Part shown: piece by piece, positions 49,354-57,731 of the stretch
Numbering within the stretch: the stretch's first letter is position 1
Layout of the letters: each line of letters begins with the position of its first letter
DNA from: Motilibacter deserti
Lineage (GTDB): Bacteria > Actinomycetota > Actinomycetes > Motilibacterales > Motilibacteraceae
Assembly (NCBI RefSeq): GCF_011250635.1
Contig: NZ_JAANNP010000001.1
Location: 21,828 to 85,827 of the forward strand
Length of the DNA stretch: 64,000 nt
Reading direction: 5' to 3'
Made by a program: the position numbers and the translations under genes
The notes under the pieces: generated by a model
What the model was told of the DNA's origin: nothing
Database searches by the model: none
What the model saw: the letters and a program-made list of their open reading frames with translations, nothing else

Positions 49354-50309
49354 GCCTTGGACCTCCCGAGCGCCTCACCGAGGATGCCGTTCGGACGGAA
49401 CAGCAGGACGAGCACCAGGATCGAGAACGTGATGACGTCCTTCCACTCGGCGCCCCAGATGCTCGCGCCGTAGTTCTCGACGAGCCCGATCGTCAGACCG
49501 CCGAGCAGGGCGCCGCGCAGGTTGCCGATGCCGCCGAGCACCGCCGCGGTGAATGCCTTGATGCCGAGCACGAAGCCGATGATGTAGCGCGTCTGGTCGA
49601 AGTAGACCACGTAGAGCGCGCCGGCCAGGCCGGCCATCGCGCCGCCGATGAGGAACGTGAGGACGACGACCCGGTTGATGTTGACGCCCATGAGGACGGC
49701 GCTCTCGCTGTCCTGGGCGGTGGCCCGGATGCCGCGGCCCAGGCGCGTGCGGTTCACGAAGCGGTCGAGCACGATCATCATCAGGATCGCGGCGACGAAG
49801 ACGAGCAGCTTGTCGTTGCGGACGATGCCGTCACCGATGCTGAAGAGCTCGGTCTTCTCGAGGACGCGCTCGCTGTTGACGTAGTCACGGCCGCTCGCGT
49901 GCAGCTCGCCGTTGCTCCAGCGGAGGGCGAAGACCTCCTGCAGGAAGAGGCTCGCGCCGATCGCGGAGATGAGCGCCGCGAGCCGGCTGCTCCCCCGGGT
50001 GCGCAGCCGGCGGTACGCGACGCGCTCGAGCACGACCGCGCTGGCGCCCGACGCGGCCATGCCGGCGGCGGCGGTGCAGAACAGCACGAGCACGAGCGTC
50101 AGGCCGCTGGCCGGGCCGCTCAGGCCGAACAGGGAGATCGTCCCGACCGACGCGAACGTGCCGATCATGAAGATCTCGGAATGCGCGAAGTTGATGAGGC
50201 GCAGCACGCCGTAGACGAGCGTGTAGCCCAACGCCACCAAGGCGTAGATGGACCCGATCGTCAAGCCGTCGATGGTCGACGACCAGAACAGGTCAACGAA
50301 GTTACTCAC
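49350..50309 (-). CDS. livH: Branched-chain amino acid ABC transporter permease LivH
   Basis: A 319-residue permease with about eight membrane helices. The opening GSIYALVALGYTLVYGVLRL and the coupling loop GRGIRATAQDSESAVLMGV are LivH hallmarks. GTG start with GGGAAAGG upstream. It follows livK by about 130 bases containing a strong hairpin, so its expression is likely set below that of the binding protein. Confidence 0.94.
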   Translation of the reverse strand: MSNFVDLFWSSTIDGLTIGSIYALVALGYTLVYGVLRLINFAHSEIFMIGTFASVGTISLFGLSGPASGLTLVLVLFCTAAAGMAASGASAVVLERVAYRRLRTRGSSRLAALISAIGASLFLQEVFALRWSNGELHASGRDYVNSERVLEKTELFSIGDGIVRNDKLLVFVAAILMMIVLDRFVNRTRLGRGIRATAQDSESAVLMGVNINRVVVLTFLIGGAMAGLAGALYVVYFDQTRYIIGFVLGIKAFTAAVLGGIGNLRGALLGGLTIGLVENYGASIWGAEWKDVITFSILVLVLLFRPNGILGEALGRSKA

Positions 50310-50377
50310 GATGCCTTTCCCAGGACTGGGGCCCGCCTACGCAAGGCGCTGGGCACGGAACAGCACAGACAGGACGC

Positions 50378-50412
50378 CGGGCCCGGCACGCCGGAATGGC
50401 GTGCCGGGCCCG
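50378..50412 (-). terminator. Perfect 15-bp hairpin between livK and livH
   Basis: CGGGCCCGGCACGCC pairs perfectly with its complement over a GGAAT loop, 26 bases after the livK stop. As the permease and ATPase genes follow on the same strand, it probably attenuates rather than fully ends transcription. Confidence 0.85.
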
Positions 50413-50438
50413 ATTCGCACGCGGCTAGCCGCGCGCCG

Positions 50439-51641
50439 TCACTGCACCTTGGCGCTGGAGTACTCGCCGAGGGAGATGATCTTGCCGTCCTTGACCTGGT
50501 GGATGTAGGTCGTGCCGGTCTCGAGCTCGCCGACGTCGTTGAACTTGATCGGCTTCGAGACGCCCTGGAAGTCGATGTTGCTCAGGGCCTCGTTGATGGC
50601 CTCACCCGTGGTGGCGCCGCCCTCGAGGGCCTTGATGATCGCCGTGGCGGCGTCGAAGGCCTCGGCCGAGTAGGTCGCCGGGGCGGTGCCGTACTCGGCG
50701 GTGTAGTCGTCGATGAACTTCTGCACGGCCGCGTCCTCCGACGCGGTCGCCAGCACGCAGGTGCAGGACAGGATCGAGCCCTCGGCGGCGTCACCGGCGC
50801 CGTCGATGAACTTCTGGTCCAGCGTGCCGTCGCCGGAGACGAACGTCGCCGTGACGCCGCCGTCGCGCAGCTGCTTCACGAACTTCGCGGCGGAGGAGTA
50901 GTAGCCGCCGTAGAAGATCGCCTGCGGGTTGGCCGACTTGATCTGGTTGACCGTCGAGGAGTAGTCGTCGGCCTCGGGGTCGATCGAGTCGCGCGTGGCG
51001 ACGGTGCCGCCCTGCTCGCCGACGGTCTTGTTGACCACGTCGGCCAGGCCCTTGCCGTACTCGCTCTGGTCGTCGATGACGGCGACCGAGGTCGCGGGCA
51101 GCGACTTGACGATGAACTCGCCGGCGCCGGGGCCCTGCACATCGTCGTTCGCCAGGACGCGGTGCCAGAACTTCCACCCGTTGGTGGAGAGCGCGGCGTT
51201 GGTGGCCGAGGCGGAGATGTTGGCGATCTTCGCCTCCTCCAGGACCGGCACGGCCGTCTTGGACTCGCCGGAGAAGGCCGGGCCGACGACCGCGACGACG
51301 CCGTCCTGCGCGACCTTCGGCGCGAGGGCGGTGGCCTGGTCGGGGGCGCCGGTGGTGTCGTACTGGATGAAGTCGACCTTGGTCGCCGGGTTGGTGGCGT
51401 TGTACTGGTCGAACGCCAGCTTGGCGCCGTTGTACTCGTTGATGCCCAGCTGGGCGTCGGGGCCGGTCAGGGCGCCCATGAAGCCGACCTTGACGGTGGC
51501 CGAGCTGCCACCACCGGAGCTGCTGGACTCAGCGGGGCTGGCACCGCTGTCGCCGTCGTCGTCGCTGCCGCAGGCCGTGACGCCCAGGGCAAGCGCCGCG
51601 ACAGCAGCGAGGACGGATGCCCGTCGCCGGACGTTGCGCAC
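50439..51641 (-). CDS. livK: Branched-chain amino acid-binding lipoprotein (LivK type)
   Basis: A 400-residue Leu/Ile/Val-binding-family protein (Peripla_BP_6). Leader RNVRRRASVLAAV to lipobox LGVTAC (Cys at about 24), then a Ser/Gly linker and the two-lobed domain with VKVGFMGALTGPDA, GPAFSGESK and the EYGKGLADVV segment. The GTG at 51641 has GAGGAGAA upstream. First gene of the liv cluster. Ligand could also be an amide or short peptide. Confidence 0.93.
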   Translation of the reverse strand: MRNVRRRASVLAAVAALALGVTACGSDDDGDSGASPAESSSSGGGSSATVKVGFMGALTGPDAQLGINEYNGAKLAFDQYNATNPATKVDFIQYDTTGAPDQATALAPKVAQDGVVAVVGPAFSGESKTAVPVLEEAKIANISASATNAALSTNGWKFWHRVLANDDVQGPGAGEFIVKSLPATSVAVIDDQSEYGKGLADVVNKTVGEQGGTVATRDSIDPEADDYSSTVNQIKSANPQAIFYGGYYSSAAKFVKQLRDGGVTATFVSGDGTLDQKFIDGAGDAAEGSILSCTCVLATASEDAAVQKFIDDYTAEYGTAPATYSAEAFDAATAIIKALEGGATTGEAINEALSNIDFQGVSKPIKFNDVGELETGTTYIHQVKDGKIISLGEYSSAKVQ

Positions 51642-51770
51642 TGCGTTCTCCTCTCGTGCGGCCGGCGCGAGTCGCAGGCCGTCGATCACCGGCGGCGCAG
51701 GCAGGTTTGAGCACCCGCGCCGGCGGCTTGTGATCAGTAGTGATACCAGGCCGGTCGGCCGTCCGGGGGT

Positions 51771-51799
51771 TTACGGCGCGCAATGCAACCGCGCCGTAA
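51771..51799. repeat. Inverted repeat between PdtaR-like gene and livK
   Basis: TTACGGCGCG pairs perfectly with CGCGCCGTAA over a nine-base loop. It lies 96 bases beyond the regulator stop and 130 bases before the livK GTG, so it may be a terminator of the former or an operator of the latter. The TTACGG ends are less GC-rich than the terminators elsewhere in the window. Confidence 0.65.
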
Positions 51800-51894
51800 C
51801 GAACGAACGAGAAGCGGCGCCAATACATGTGCTCGAGGCCACCGACCGGCGGGCGGACGGCTGCGGAAACGCCCTGCTCGCCCTCGAAAGGCGG

Positions 51895-52491
51895 CTAGAG
51901 CCCCTCGGGCACCCCGCCCGCGTCGATGACGCCGCGGGCGACCTCGCGCATGGGGACGCGTCGGTCCATCGCGGTCTTCTGCAGCCAGCGGAAGGCCTCG
52001 GGCTCGGTGATCGAGAGCTGGGTCTGGAGCAGGCCCTTCGCCCGGTCGACGATCTTGCGCGTCTCCAGCCGCTCGTTCAGGTCCGTGACCTCGGTCTCGA
52101 GCGCGACCGTCTCGGCGTAGCGGGCGACCGCCATCTCGATGGCGGGAAGCAGGTCGGCGCGGCCGAACGGCTTCACGACGTACGCCATCGCCCCGGCGTC
52201 GCGGGCACGCTCGACGAGCTCGCGCTGGCTGAACGCCGTGAGGACGACGACGGGGGCGAGGCGCTGCTCGCCGATGCGGGCGGCGGCGCTGATGCCGTCG
52301 AGGCGGGGCATCTTGACGTCGAGGACGACGAGGTCCGGGCGCAGGCTCTCGGCCAGCCGGACGGCCTCTTCGCCGTCACCGGCCTCGCCGACGACGTCCC
52401 AGCCCTCCTCCTCCAGCATCTCCCGGAGGTCGAGGCGGATCAACGCCTCGTCCTCGGCGATGACGACGCGGCGCGGGTCGGGCGGGGCCAC
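51895..52491 (-). CDS. pdtaR: PdtaR-like ANTAR-domain response regulator
   Basis: A 198-residue regulator that acts on RNA. The receiver (about 8-125) has VVIAEDEALIR and the phospho-acceptor Asp in VVLDVKMPRLDG; the ANTAR domain (about 135-190: ERLETRKIVDRAKGLLQ, AFRWLQKTAMDRR) binds paired hairpins in nascent transcripts to prevent termination. The GTG at 52491 follows AAGGGAT. In mycobacteria this family (Rv1626) answers to the sensor PdtaS, which is not in this window. It neighbours pyk, as in other actinobacteria. Confidence 0.93.
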   Translation of the reverse strand: MAPPDPRRVVIAEDEALIRLDLREMLEEEGWDVVGEAGDGEEAVRLAESLRPDLVVLDVKMPRLDGISAAARIGEQRLAPVVVLTAFSQRELVERARDAGAMAYVVKPFGRADLLPAIEMAVARYAETVALETEVTDLNERLETRKIVDRAKGLLQTQLSITEPEAFRWLQKTAMDRRVPMREVARGVIDAGGVPEGL

Positions 52492-52699
52492 GGGGATCCC
52501 TTCGGACGACGGTGCTGTGCAGCGCAAAGGCTAGCGGTGTCCTGGGGGTACGGCCGACGGGGCTGTCACAACCGCCCGCACGGGTCATCCCTGGCGTCAG
52601 CGCAGGTGTCGCCGCAGCTGGCACGCGGGAGGCGGTCGGCGGAGTCGAGGGAGGCGCGGGGGCGGGGCCCCGCGCACACTAGGCTGCATCCCGCTGCCG

Positions 52700-52776
52700 G
52701 CCCCGGTAGCCCAATCGGCAGAGGCGATGGTCTCAAACACCATTCAGTGTGGGTTCGAGTCCCACCCGGGGCACCA
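52700..52776 (+). tRNA. tRNA with anticodon CAA (Leu), class I shape, CCA encoded
   Basis: The 7-bp acceptor GCCCCGG/CCGGGGC is perfect, the D loop has GG, the anticodon stem ATGGT/ACCAT holds the loop CTCAAAC (T33, anticodon CAA, A37), and the T arm GTGGG-TTCGAGT-CCCAC is perfect; CCA is encoded. T8-A14 and A15-T48 core pairs are possible. The variable loop has only five bases, whereas bacterial tRNA-Leu has a long variable arm. Decodes UUG on paper, but its charging identity is uncertain. Confidence 0.85.
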
Positions 52777-53554
52777 GACCGCTGGGCGCCGCTGCGCCCT
52801 GCGCTGACTCGCGGCCCCGTCCGCTCCCTCGTCGTCGGTCGTGCGCCGCTGTCTCGTGTGCGGCAGGAGGCTCGGGAACCTGGGTGGGGCGGGCGTCCCG
52901 CCAGCGTCGGGCGTGGCGCATCGGCCGGCTCCCCGGCGGCGGGTCTGACGTCGCGTCGGCCCCGGCCGCCATCGGAACCGCGCCGCCACCGAGACCGCGC
53001 CGCCACCAGGACGGCGGCGTCAACGGGACCAAGCCTCACCCGCGTAGCGGTGGACAGCGCTTCCCCGAGCATGCGGCGCCCGCCGCGGCGTACACGACAC
53101 CCGACGCCGCGTGCCGACGCTGGTGCCTTGCACCTCCCAGCACCGCGATGCACCCCGGGCCAGAGGTGCGAAGCGGTGCTGCGGGGAGCGAAGCCGGCAC
53201 GCACGACGTTGCGCACGTCCGGGAGGCGCGGCTGTCTCGACCTACTGCCCGGCGCCGCTCCGCCGTCGCGTCCCCTCACCTCGCTCAGGCGCGCATCGCG
53301 ATCGGCCGGCGGAACAGGGAAGCGGTCGGGCTACCCGGGCCGCGGACCGCGCCTGCCGACAGCACCCGGAGGGCGCAGCCCCAGCCGAAGCAGGCGCCCC
53401 TGCGAAGACATCGTTCGGCACTCCCCCACGCCGCGGGTGAGGAGCCGGGCGGCCGGAGCGAGCTGGTCGCTGGTGGGACACCCTGCGCGGGCCGGTGACC
53501 GCCCGAGGCGAGGTCGGAGCGTCGGCTCTCTCGTGGGCGCCGCGCAACGACGAC
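52777..53554. other. Intergenic region between tRNA and pyk terminator
   Basis: About 780 bases with no gene I can support. Open frames exist on both strands, but they are Arg/Pro/Ala-rich and lack ribosome sites or family motifs. No repeat array or known RNA was recognised. It could hold an unrecognised small RNA or decayed DNA. Confidence 0.5.
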
Positions 53555-53586
53555 GGGCCGGCGACGTCGAAGGACGTCGCCGGCCC
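53555..53586 (-). terminator. Perfect 14-bp terminator of pyk
   Basis: GGGCCGGCGACGTC pairs perfectly with its complement over a GAAG loop. It lies 28 bases beyond the pyk stop on the minus strand. Confidence 0.88.
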
Positions 53587-53613
53587 GTTCAGCGCTCGGG
53601 GGGCGGGTGCGGC

Positions 53614-55077
53614 TCAGGCGCCGCCCGTCTCCAGCGGGTCGCCGTAGGCCGGAGCGGCCTTCTGCACCGCGTCGCCGATGCGGTGGACCCGGAGCGCGTT
53701 GATCGAGCCGGGGATGCCGGGCGGGGCGCCCGCGACGACCACGACCAGGTCGCCCTGCTGGCACATGCCGGTCTCCAGCAGCGTCCGGTCGACCTGCAGC
53801 ACCATCTGGTCGGTGTGCTGGACCATCGGCGAGAGGAAGGTCTCCACGCCCCACGAGAGCGAGAGCTGGCGCTGGGTCTCGGGGATCGGCGTGAAGGCGA
53901 GCAGCGGCACCGAGTGGCGCAGCCGCGAGACGCGGCGGGCGGAGTCGCCGCTCGTGGTGAAGGTGACGAGGTACTTAGCGCCCAACTGCTCGGCCACCTC
54001 GGCGGCCGCGCGGGTGATGGCGCCGCTCTTGGTGTGCGGGCGGGTGCCGAGCGGGCGGATCTCGTCAATGCCGTCGCGCTCGACCGCCGCGACGATGCGG
54101 GCCATGGTGGCGACCGTCTCGAGCGCGTACTTGCCGACGCTCGTCTCGCCGCTGAGCATGACCGCGTCGGCGCCGTCGAGGACGGCGTTCGCGACGTCGC
54201 TGGTCTCGGCGCGCGTCGGGCGCGAGGCCGAGATCATCGACTCGAGCATCTGCGTCGCGACGATGACCGGCTTGGCCGAGCGACGGGCCAGGTCGACCGC
54301 ACGCTTCTGCACCAGCGGGACCTGCTCGAGCGGCAGCTCGACGCCGAGGTCGCCGCGGGCGACCATGATGCCGTCGAAGGCGTCGACGATGCCCTCGAGC
54401 GCCTCGACCGCCTGCGGCTTCTCGACCTTCGCGATGACGGGGAGCCGCACGCCCTCCTCGTCCATGATCTTGTGCACGTCGACGATGTCGCTCGCGTCGC
54501 GCACGAAGGACAGCGCGATCATGTCGGCGCGCAGGTGCAGCGCCCAGCGCAGGTCCTGGATGTCCTTCTCGGACAGCGCGGGGACGCTGACGCCGACGCC
54601 GGGCAGGTTGATGCCCTTGTTGTTCGAGACGACGCCGCCCTCGACGACGCGCGTCACGACCCGCGGGCCGTCGACACGGACGACCTCGAGCGCCACGCGG
54701 CCGTCGTCGACGAGCAGCGGGTCGCCGGGCGACACGTCGCCGGCGAGGCCCTTGTAGGTCGTGGACACGATCTCCTGGGTGCCGGGGATGTCCTCGGTGG
54801 TGATCGTGAACTCGTCGCCGGCCGTCAGCACGACCGGGCCCTCGGCGAACGTGCCGGTGCGGATCTTCGGCCCCTGCAGGTCCACGAGGACGGCGATCGG
54901 GCGCCCCGTCTCCTCGGCGACCTGACGGACCCAGCGGTAGCGGGCCTCGTGCTCGGCGTAGTCAGCGTGGCTGAGGTTGAAGCGGGCTACGTTCATGCCG
55001 GCCTCGACGAGCGCCTTGATGCGCTCGTATCCGTCGACGGATGGGCCCAGCGTACAAACGATCTTTGCGCGGCGCAT
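53614..55077 (-). CDS. pyk: Pyruvate kinase
   Basis: Makes pyruvate and ATP from phosphoenolpyruvate and ADP. The 487-residue protein opens MRRAKIVCTLGPS and has FNLSHADYAEH, the catalytic-lysine region IAKVEKPQA, the metal-binding IMVARGDLGVELP and VIVATQMLESM. The C-terminal allosteric domain is complete. ATG at 55077; the upstream ribosome site is weak (CAGG). Confidence 0.96.
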   Translation of the reverse strand: MRRAKIVCTLGPSVDGYERIKALVEAGMNVARFNLSHADYAEHEARYRWVRQVAEETGRPIAVLVDLQGPKIRTGTFAEGPVVLTAGDEFTITTEDIPGTQEIVSTTYKGLAGDVSPGDPLLVDDGRVALEVVRVDGPRVVTRVVEGGVVSNNKGINLPGVGVSVPALSEKDIQDLRWALHLRADMIALSFVRDASDIVDVHKIMDEEGVRLPVIAKVEKPQAVEALEGIVDAFDGIMVARGDLGVELPLEQVPLVQKRAVDLARRSAKPVIVATQMLESMISASRPTRAETSDVANAVLDGADAVMLSGETSVGKYALETVATMARIVAAVERDGIDEIRPLGTRPHTKSGAITRAAAEVAEQLGAKYLVTFTTSGDSARRVSRLRHSVPLLAFTPIPETQRQLSLSWGVETFLSPMVQHTDQMVLQVDRTLLETGMCQQGDLVVVVAGAPPGIPGSINALRVHRIGDAVQKAAPAYGDPLETGGA

Positions 55078-55136
55078 GGGCCTGAGCCTAGTGAAAGCCT
55101 CCGCGGGCCCGACGGGTGCCCCCGCCCCAGCCGCCT

Positions 55137-56972
55137 TCAGGGGCGCACCTTCCCGCGCCCGAGGCTCACCGCGGCCAGCGCGTCGACGACGCCGTGGCCG
55201 TAGAACCCGTTGAACGCCGGCGTGCCCGCGCAGGTCGCGGTGAACTCGGCCGGGCGGCCGACCGGCTCGTACGACACCGTCCGCGGGTCGGGGCACGCGT
55301 GCTCGCGGGCGGTGGCGGTGATGACGCGGGCGACCTCCTTCGGGCGCATCCGGAAGTCCCCCACCGTGTCGCCCTTGGCGTACTGGCTCACGACGAGGGC
55401 CGCGACGCCCGCCACGTGCGGGCTCGCCATCGAGGTTCCCTGCAGCCAGGCGTACCAGCCGCAGTAGCGGAAGTCCGTGACGCCGGCGGGGCAGCTCTTG
55501 ACGACGCCGTTCGCCGCTCCGAGCGGGGTGATGTTGCCGGCCTGGTCCACCCAGGGGGTCGGGTTGCCGGCCGTGTCGGTGACGCTCTGCAGGCTGTTGA
55601 CGGGGTACGTCGACAGGATCTGGTTCTCCGCCGTCCGGTACGCCGGGGTCCCGAGGTAGTCACGGAAGTAGCCGCCCGGCGCCGAGACCGTCACCTGCTC
55701 CACGCCGTAGTTCGAGTAGTCCGCCTTGGTCTCGGACGGGCCCAGCGCCGAGACGGCGATGACGTTCGGCCCCTCGGTCGGCAGCGTCACGCAGGTCGCG
55801 TTGTCGATCGGCCGGGGGTACGCCGCACCCGGCGGGTAGTCGGGGCTGCTCGCGTCCGGCAACGGGGCGCCGAGGTCCTGGTGCTGGTTGCCCGCCGACG
55901 CGACCAGAGTCACCTCGTGGTGGTAGGCGTACTTCAGCGCCCGGTTCATCGCCTTGATGATCGTGTGCTGCTCGGCCTGCGCCGCCGGGCTGTCGGCCGG
56001 GTTGCGCTCGCAGTTGTAGAGCCACGGGTCGACGTAGAACGACATGTTGACGACGTCGATGCCGTTGTCGGCGGCGTAGGTGAGCGCGTCGACGACGGGC
56101 TGCAGGAAGAAGTAGCCGCTGTCCTGGCCGGCGCGCAGGTTGACCAGGCGTACACCGGGGGCGACGCCGGAGAGGCCGAACCCGTTGGCGGCGGCCGCGA
56201 TGGTGCCCGCGGTGTGCGTGCCGTGCCCGTCGTCGTCCCAGTCGGCCGGGTCCTTGCACCCGGCGAACTCGCACGGCCCGTCGATGTCGGGCATGTCGGT
56301 GGTGAAGTTGCGCGACAGCGCGGCCTCGAAGTTGGGCGCGATGTCCGGCTGGCGCGCGTCCATGCCCGTGTCGATGTCCCCGACGAGCACCCGCGCGTCG
56401 CCAGCCTGCACGGACCGGCTGAGGTCGGCCCGGGTCATGCGCAGCCCCCACAGGGACGCGTCGAGCGGGTCGCTGCCCGCCGTCGGCTTCGGGCCCGGGC
56501 GCGGCTTGACGTTCGCGCGCGATACCGCGGCTGCGCGGACACGCCCCTCCTGCTCGACGGCGTCACCCGGCCCCGCGACGGCGCGCTTGGCCGGGGCGCG
56601 GCCCACGACCCGCTCGACGGCGACACCCTCCACCGCCGAGGAGCGCGCGACCCGCGCCGCGAAGCCCGCCCGGTCCGACGTGACCCGCAACAGGCCGACG
56701 GCCGTGTTCGTCGCCGTCACCCGCCCGCCCGCGGCGCGTGCCGCGGCGGCGGCCCGCGAGACGTTCCCGGCGCCGTCGGCCGCGAGCACGTTGTAGGCCA
56801 CGGTGACGGCGGTCGACGGTGCCGCCGCGGCCACCGCCGGGCTCGCGGCGCCGGAGGCGCTGACCGGCAGGGCCAGCGAGAGGGCCACGAGGCCCGCTGC
56901 CGTCGCGGCGGCGGCCCTCCCCCGGCCGTGGCGGCGCTGACGACGGTGCGTGCGTACGGACGGTCGGGCCAC
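55137..56972 (-). CDS. Secreted S8 subtilisin-family serine protease
   Basis: A 611-residue exported protease. A basic N-terminus and hydrophobic segment (about 1-50) form a Sec leader; residues 52-150 resemble an inhibitor I9-like propeptide. The catalytic triad is Asp201 (GDIDTG), His250 (DDGHGTHTAGT) and Ser515 (GTSMASPH), with Asn363 as the oxyanion residue (SAGN). Paired cysteines in the mature domain suggest disulfides. GTG start with AGGGGGT upstream. No C-terminal anchor, so it is probably released. It lies between pyk and the DJ-1-like gene without an evident functional link. Confidence 0.92.
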   Translation of the reverse strand: MARPSVRTHRRQRRHGRGRAAAATAAGLVALSLALPVSASGAASPAVAAAAPSTAVTVAYNVLAADGAGNVSRAAAAARAAGGRVTATNTAVGLLRVTSDRAGFAARVARSSAVEGVAVERVVGRAPAKRAVAGPGDAVEQEGRVRAAAVSRANVKPRPGPKPTAGSDPLDASLWGLRMTRADLSRSVQAGDARVLVGDIDTGMDARQPDIAPNFEAALSRNFTTDMPDIDGPCEFAGCKDPADWDDDGHGTHTAGTIAAAANGFGLSGVAPGVRLVNLRAGQDSGYFFLQPVVDALTYAADNGIDVVNMSFYVDPWLYNCERNPADSPAAQAEQHTIIKAMNRALKYAYHHEVTLVASAGNQHQDLGAPLPDASSPDYPPGAAYPRPIDNATCVTLPTEGPNVIAVSALGPSETKADYSNYGVEQVTVSAPGGYFRDYLGTPAYRTAENQILSTYPVNSLQSVTDTAGNPTPWVDQAGNITPLGAANGVVKSCPAGVTDFRYCGWYAWLQGTSMASPHVAGVAALVVSQYAKGDTVGDFRMRPKEVARVITATAREHACPDPRTVSYEPVGRPAEFTATCAGTPAFNGFYGHGVVDALAAVSLGRGKVRP

Positions 56973-57054
56973 GGCGTACCCCCTGCGGCTGCCGGAACTG
57001 GTGGCCGCACCCTAGGGCGGAATGCCGCTCTTGCCCAGGGGCAGAACGCACGAA

Positions 57055-57080
57055 AGGCGCCCTCCGGACGGAGGGCGCCT
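57055..57080 (-). terminator. Hairpin after the DJ-1/PfpI gene
   Basis: AGGCGCCCTCC pairs perfectly with GGAGGGCGCCT over a four-base GGAC loop, 14 bases beyond the DJ-1/PfpI stop. Confidence 0.85.
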
Positions 57081-57094
57081 CGTCGTGCGGCGGG

Positions 57095-57637
57095 TCAGAA
57101 GCGGTCGACGATCTCCTGGCAGAACGCCTTGAGGTCGTCGGGCTTCCGACTGGAGACCAGCGGGCCGGGGCCGTTGGTGTCGACGTGGAGCTCGGTGTCC
57201 ACCCAGGTCGCGCCCGCGTTGCGCAGGTCGGTCTGCAGGCTCGGCCACGAGGTGAGCGTGCGGCCCTGCAGCCCCCCGGTCTCCACGAGCGTCCACGGGC
57301 CGTGGCAGATGACCGCAACGGGCTTGCCGGCGTCGAGGAACGCCTTGGCGAAGGACACGGCCGCGGGGTTGGTGCGCAGCTGGTCGGGGTTCGCGACGCC
57401 GCCGGGCAGCACCAGCCCGTCGAACTGCGCCGCGTCGGCCGACTCGAGCGGGACGTCGACGTTGAACGTGTCGGCCTTGTCCAGGTGGTTGAAGGCCTGG
57501 ACCTTGCCTGCCTCGGGGGCGACCAGCGTGGCCCTCCCGCCGGCGTCCGTGACGGCCTTCCACGGCTCGGTGAGCTCGACCTGCTCGATGCCCTCGCTCG
57601 CCACGAGGAAGGCGATGTTCTTTCCCTGGAGCGCCAT
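57095..57637 (-). CDS. DJ-1/PfpI superfamily protein
   Basis: A 180-residue type 1 glutamine amidotransferase-like protein of the PfpI/YhbO group, linked in other bacteria to stress protection, protein deglycation or chaperone activity. The nucleophile elbow VICHGPW holds Cys111 and His112, and the early SEGIEQVEL region supplies the conserved acidic residue. ATG start with GGAGGAC upstream. A terminator follows it. It stands alone between gltD and the subtilase. Confidence 0.92.
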   Translation of the reverse strand: MALQGKNIAFLVASEGIEQVELTEPWKAVTDAGGRATLVAPEAGKVQAFNHLDKADTFNVDVPLESADAAQFDGLVLPGGVANPDQLRTNPAAVSFAKAFLDAGKPVAVICHGPWTLVETGGLQGRTLTSWPSLQTDLRNAGATWVDTELHVDTNGPGPLVSSRKPDDLKAFCQEIVDRF

Positions 57638-57731
57638 GAGCGCGTCCTCCTGCGGGTGCTCGACTCCGGTACGGCCGGAGTCCTCCCCGCGGAGGACGCG
57701 CTCTAGTCGGCGTGAAACGGACGGCGCTCGG

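Noticed and set aside
52566..53279. Minus-strand frame across the tRNA containing GGTRTHTEW
   Set aside because: This is the familiar artefactual translation of a tRNA gene on its antisense strand; the remainder is Arg/Pro-rich with no support.
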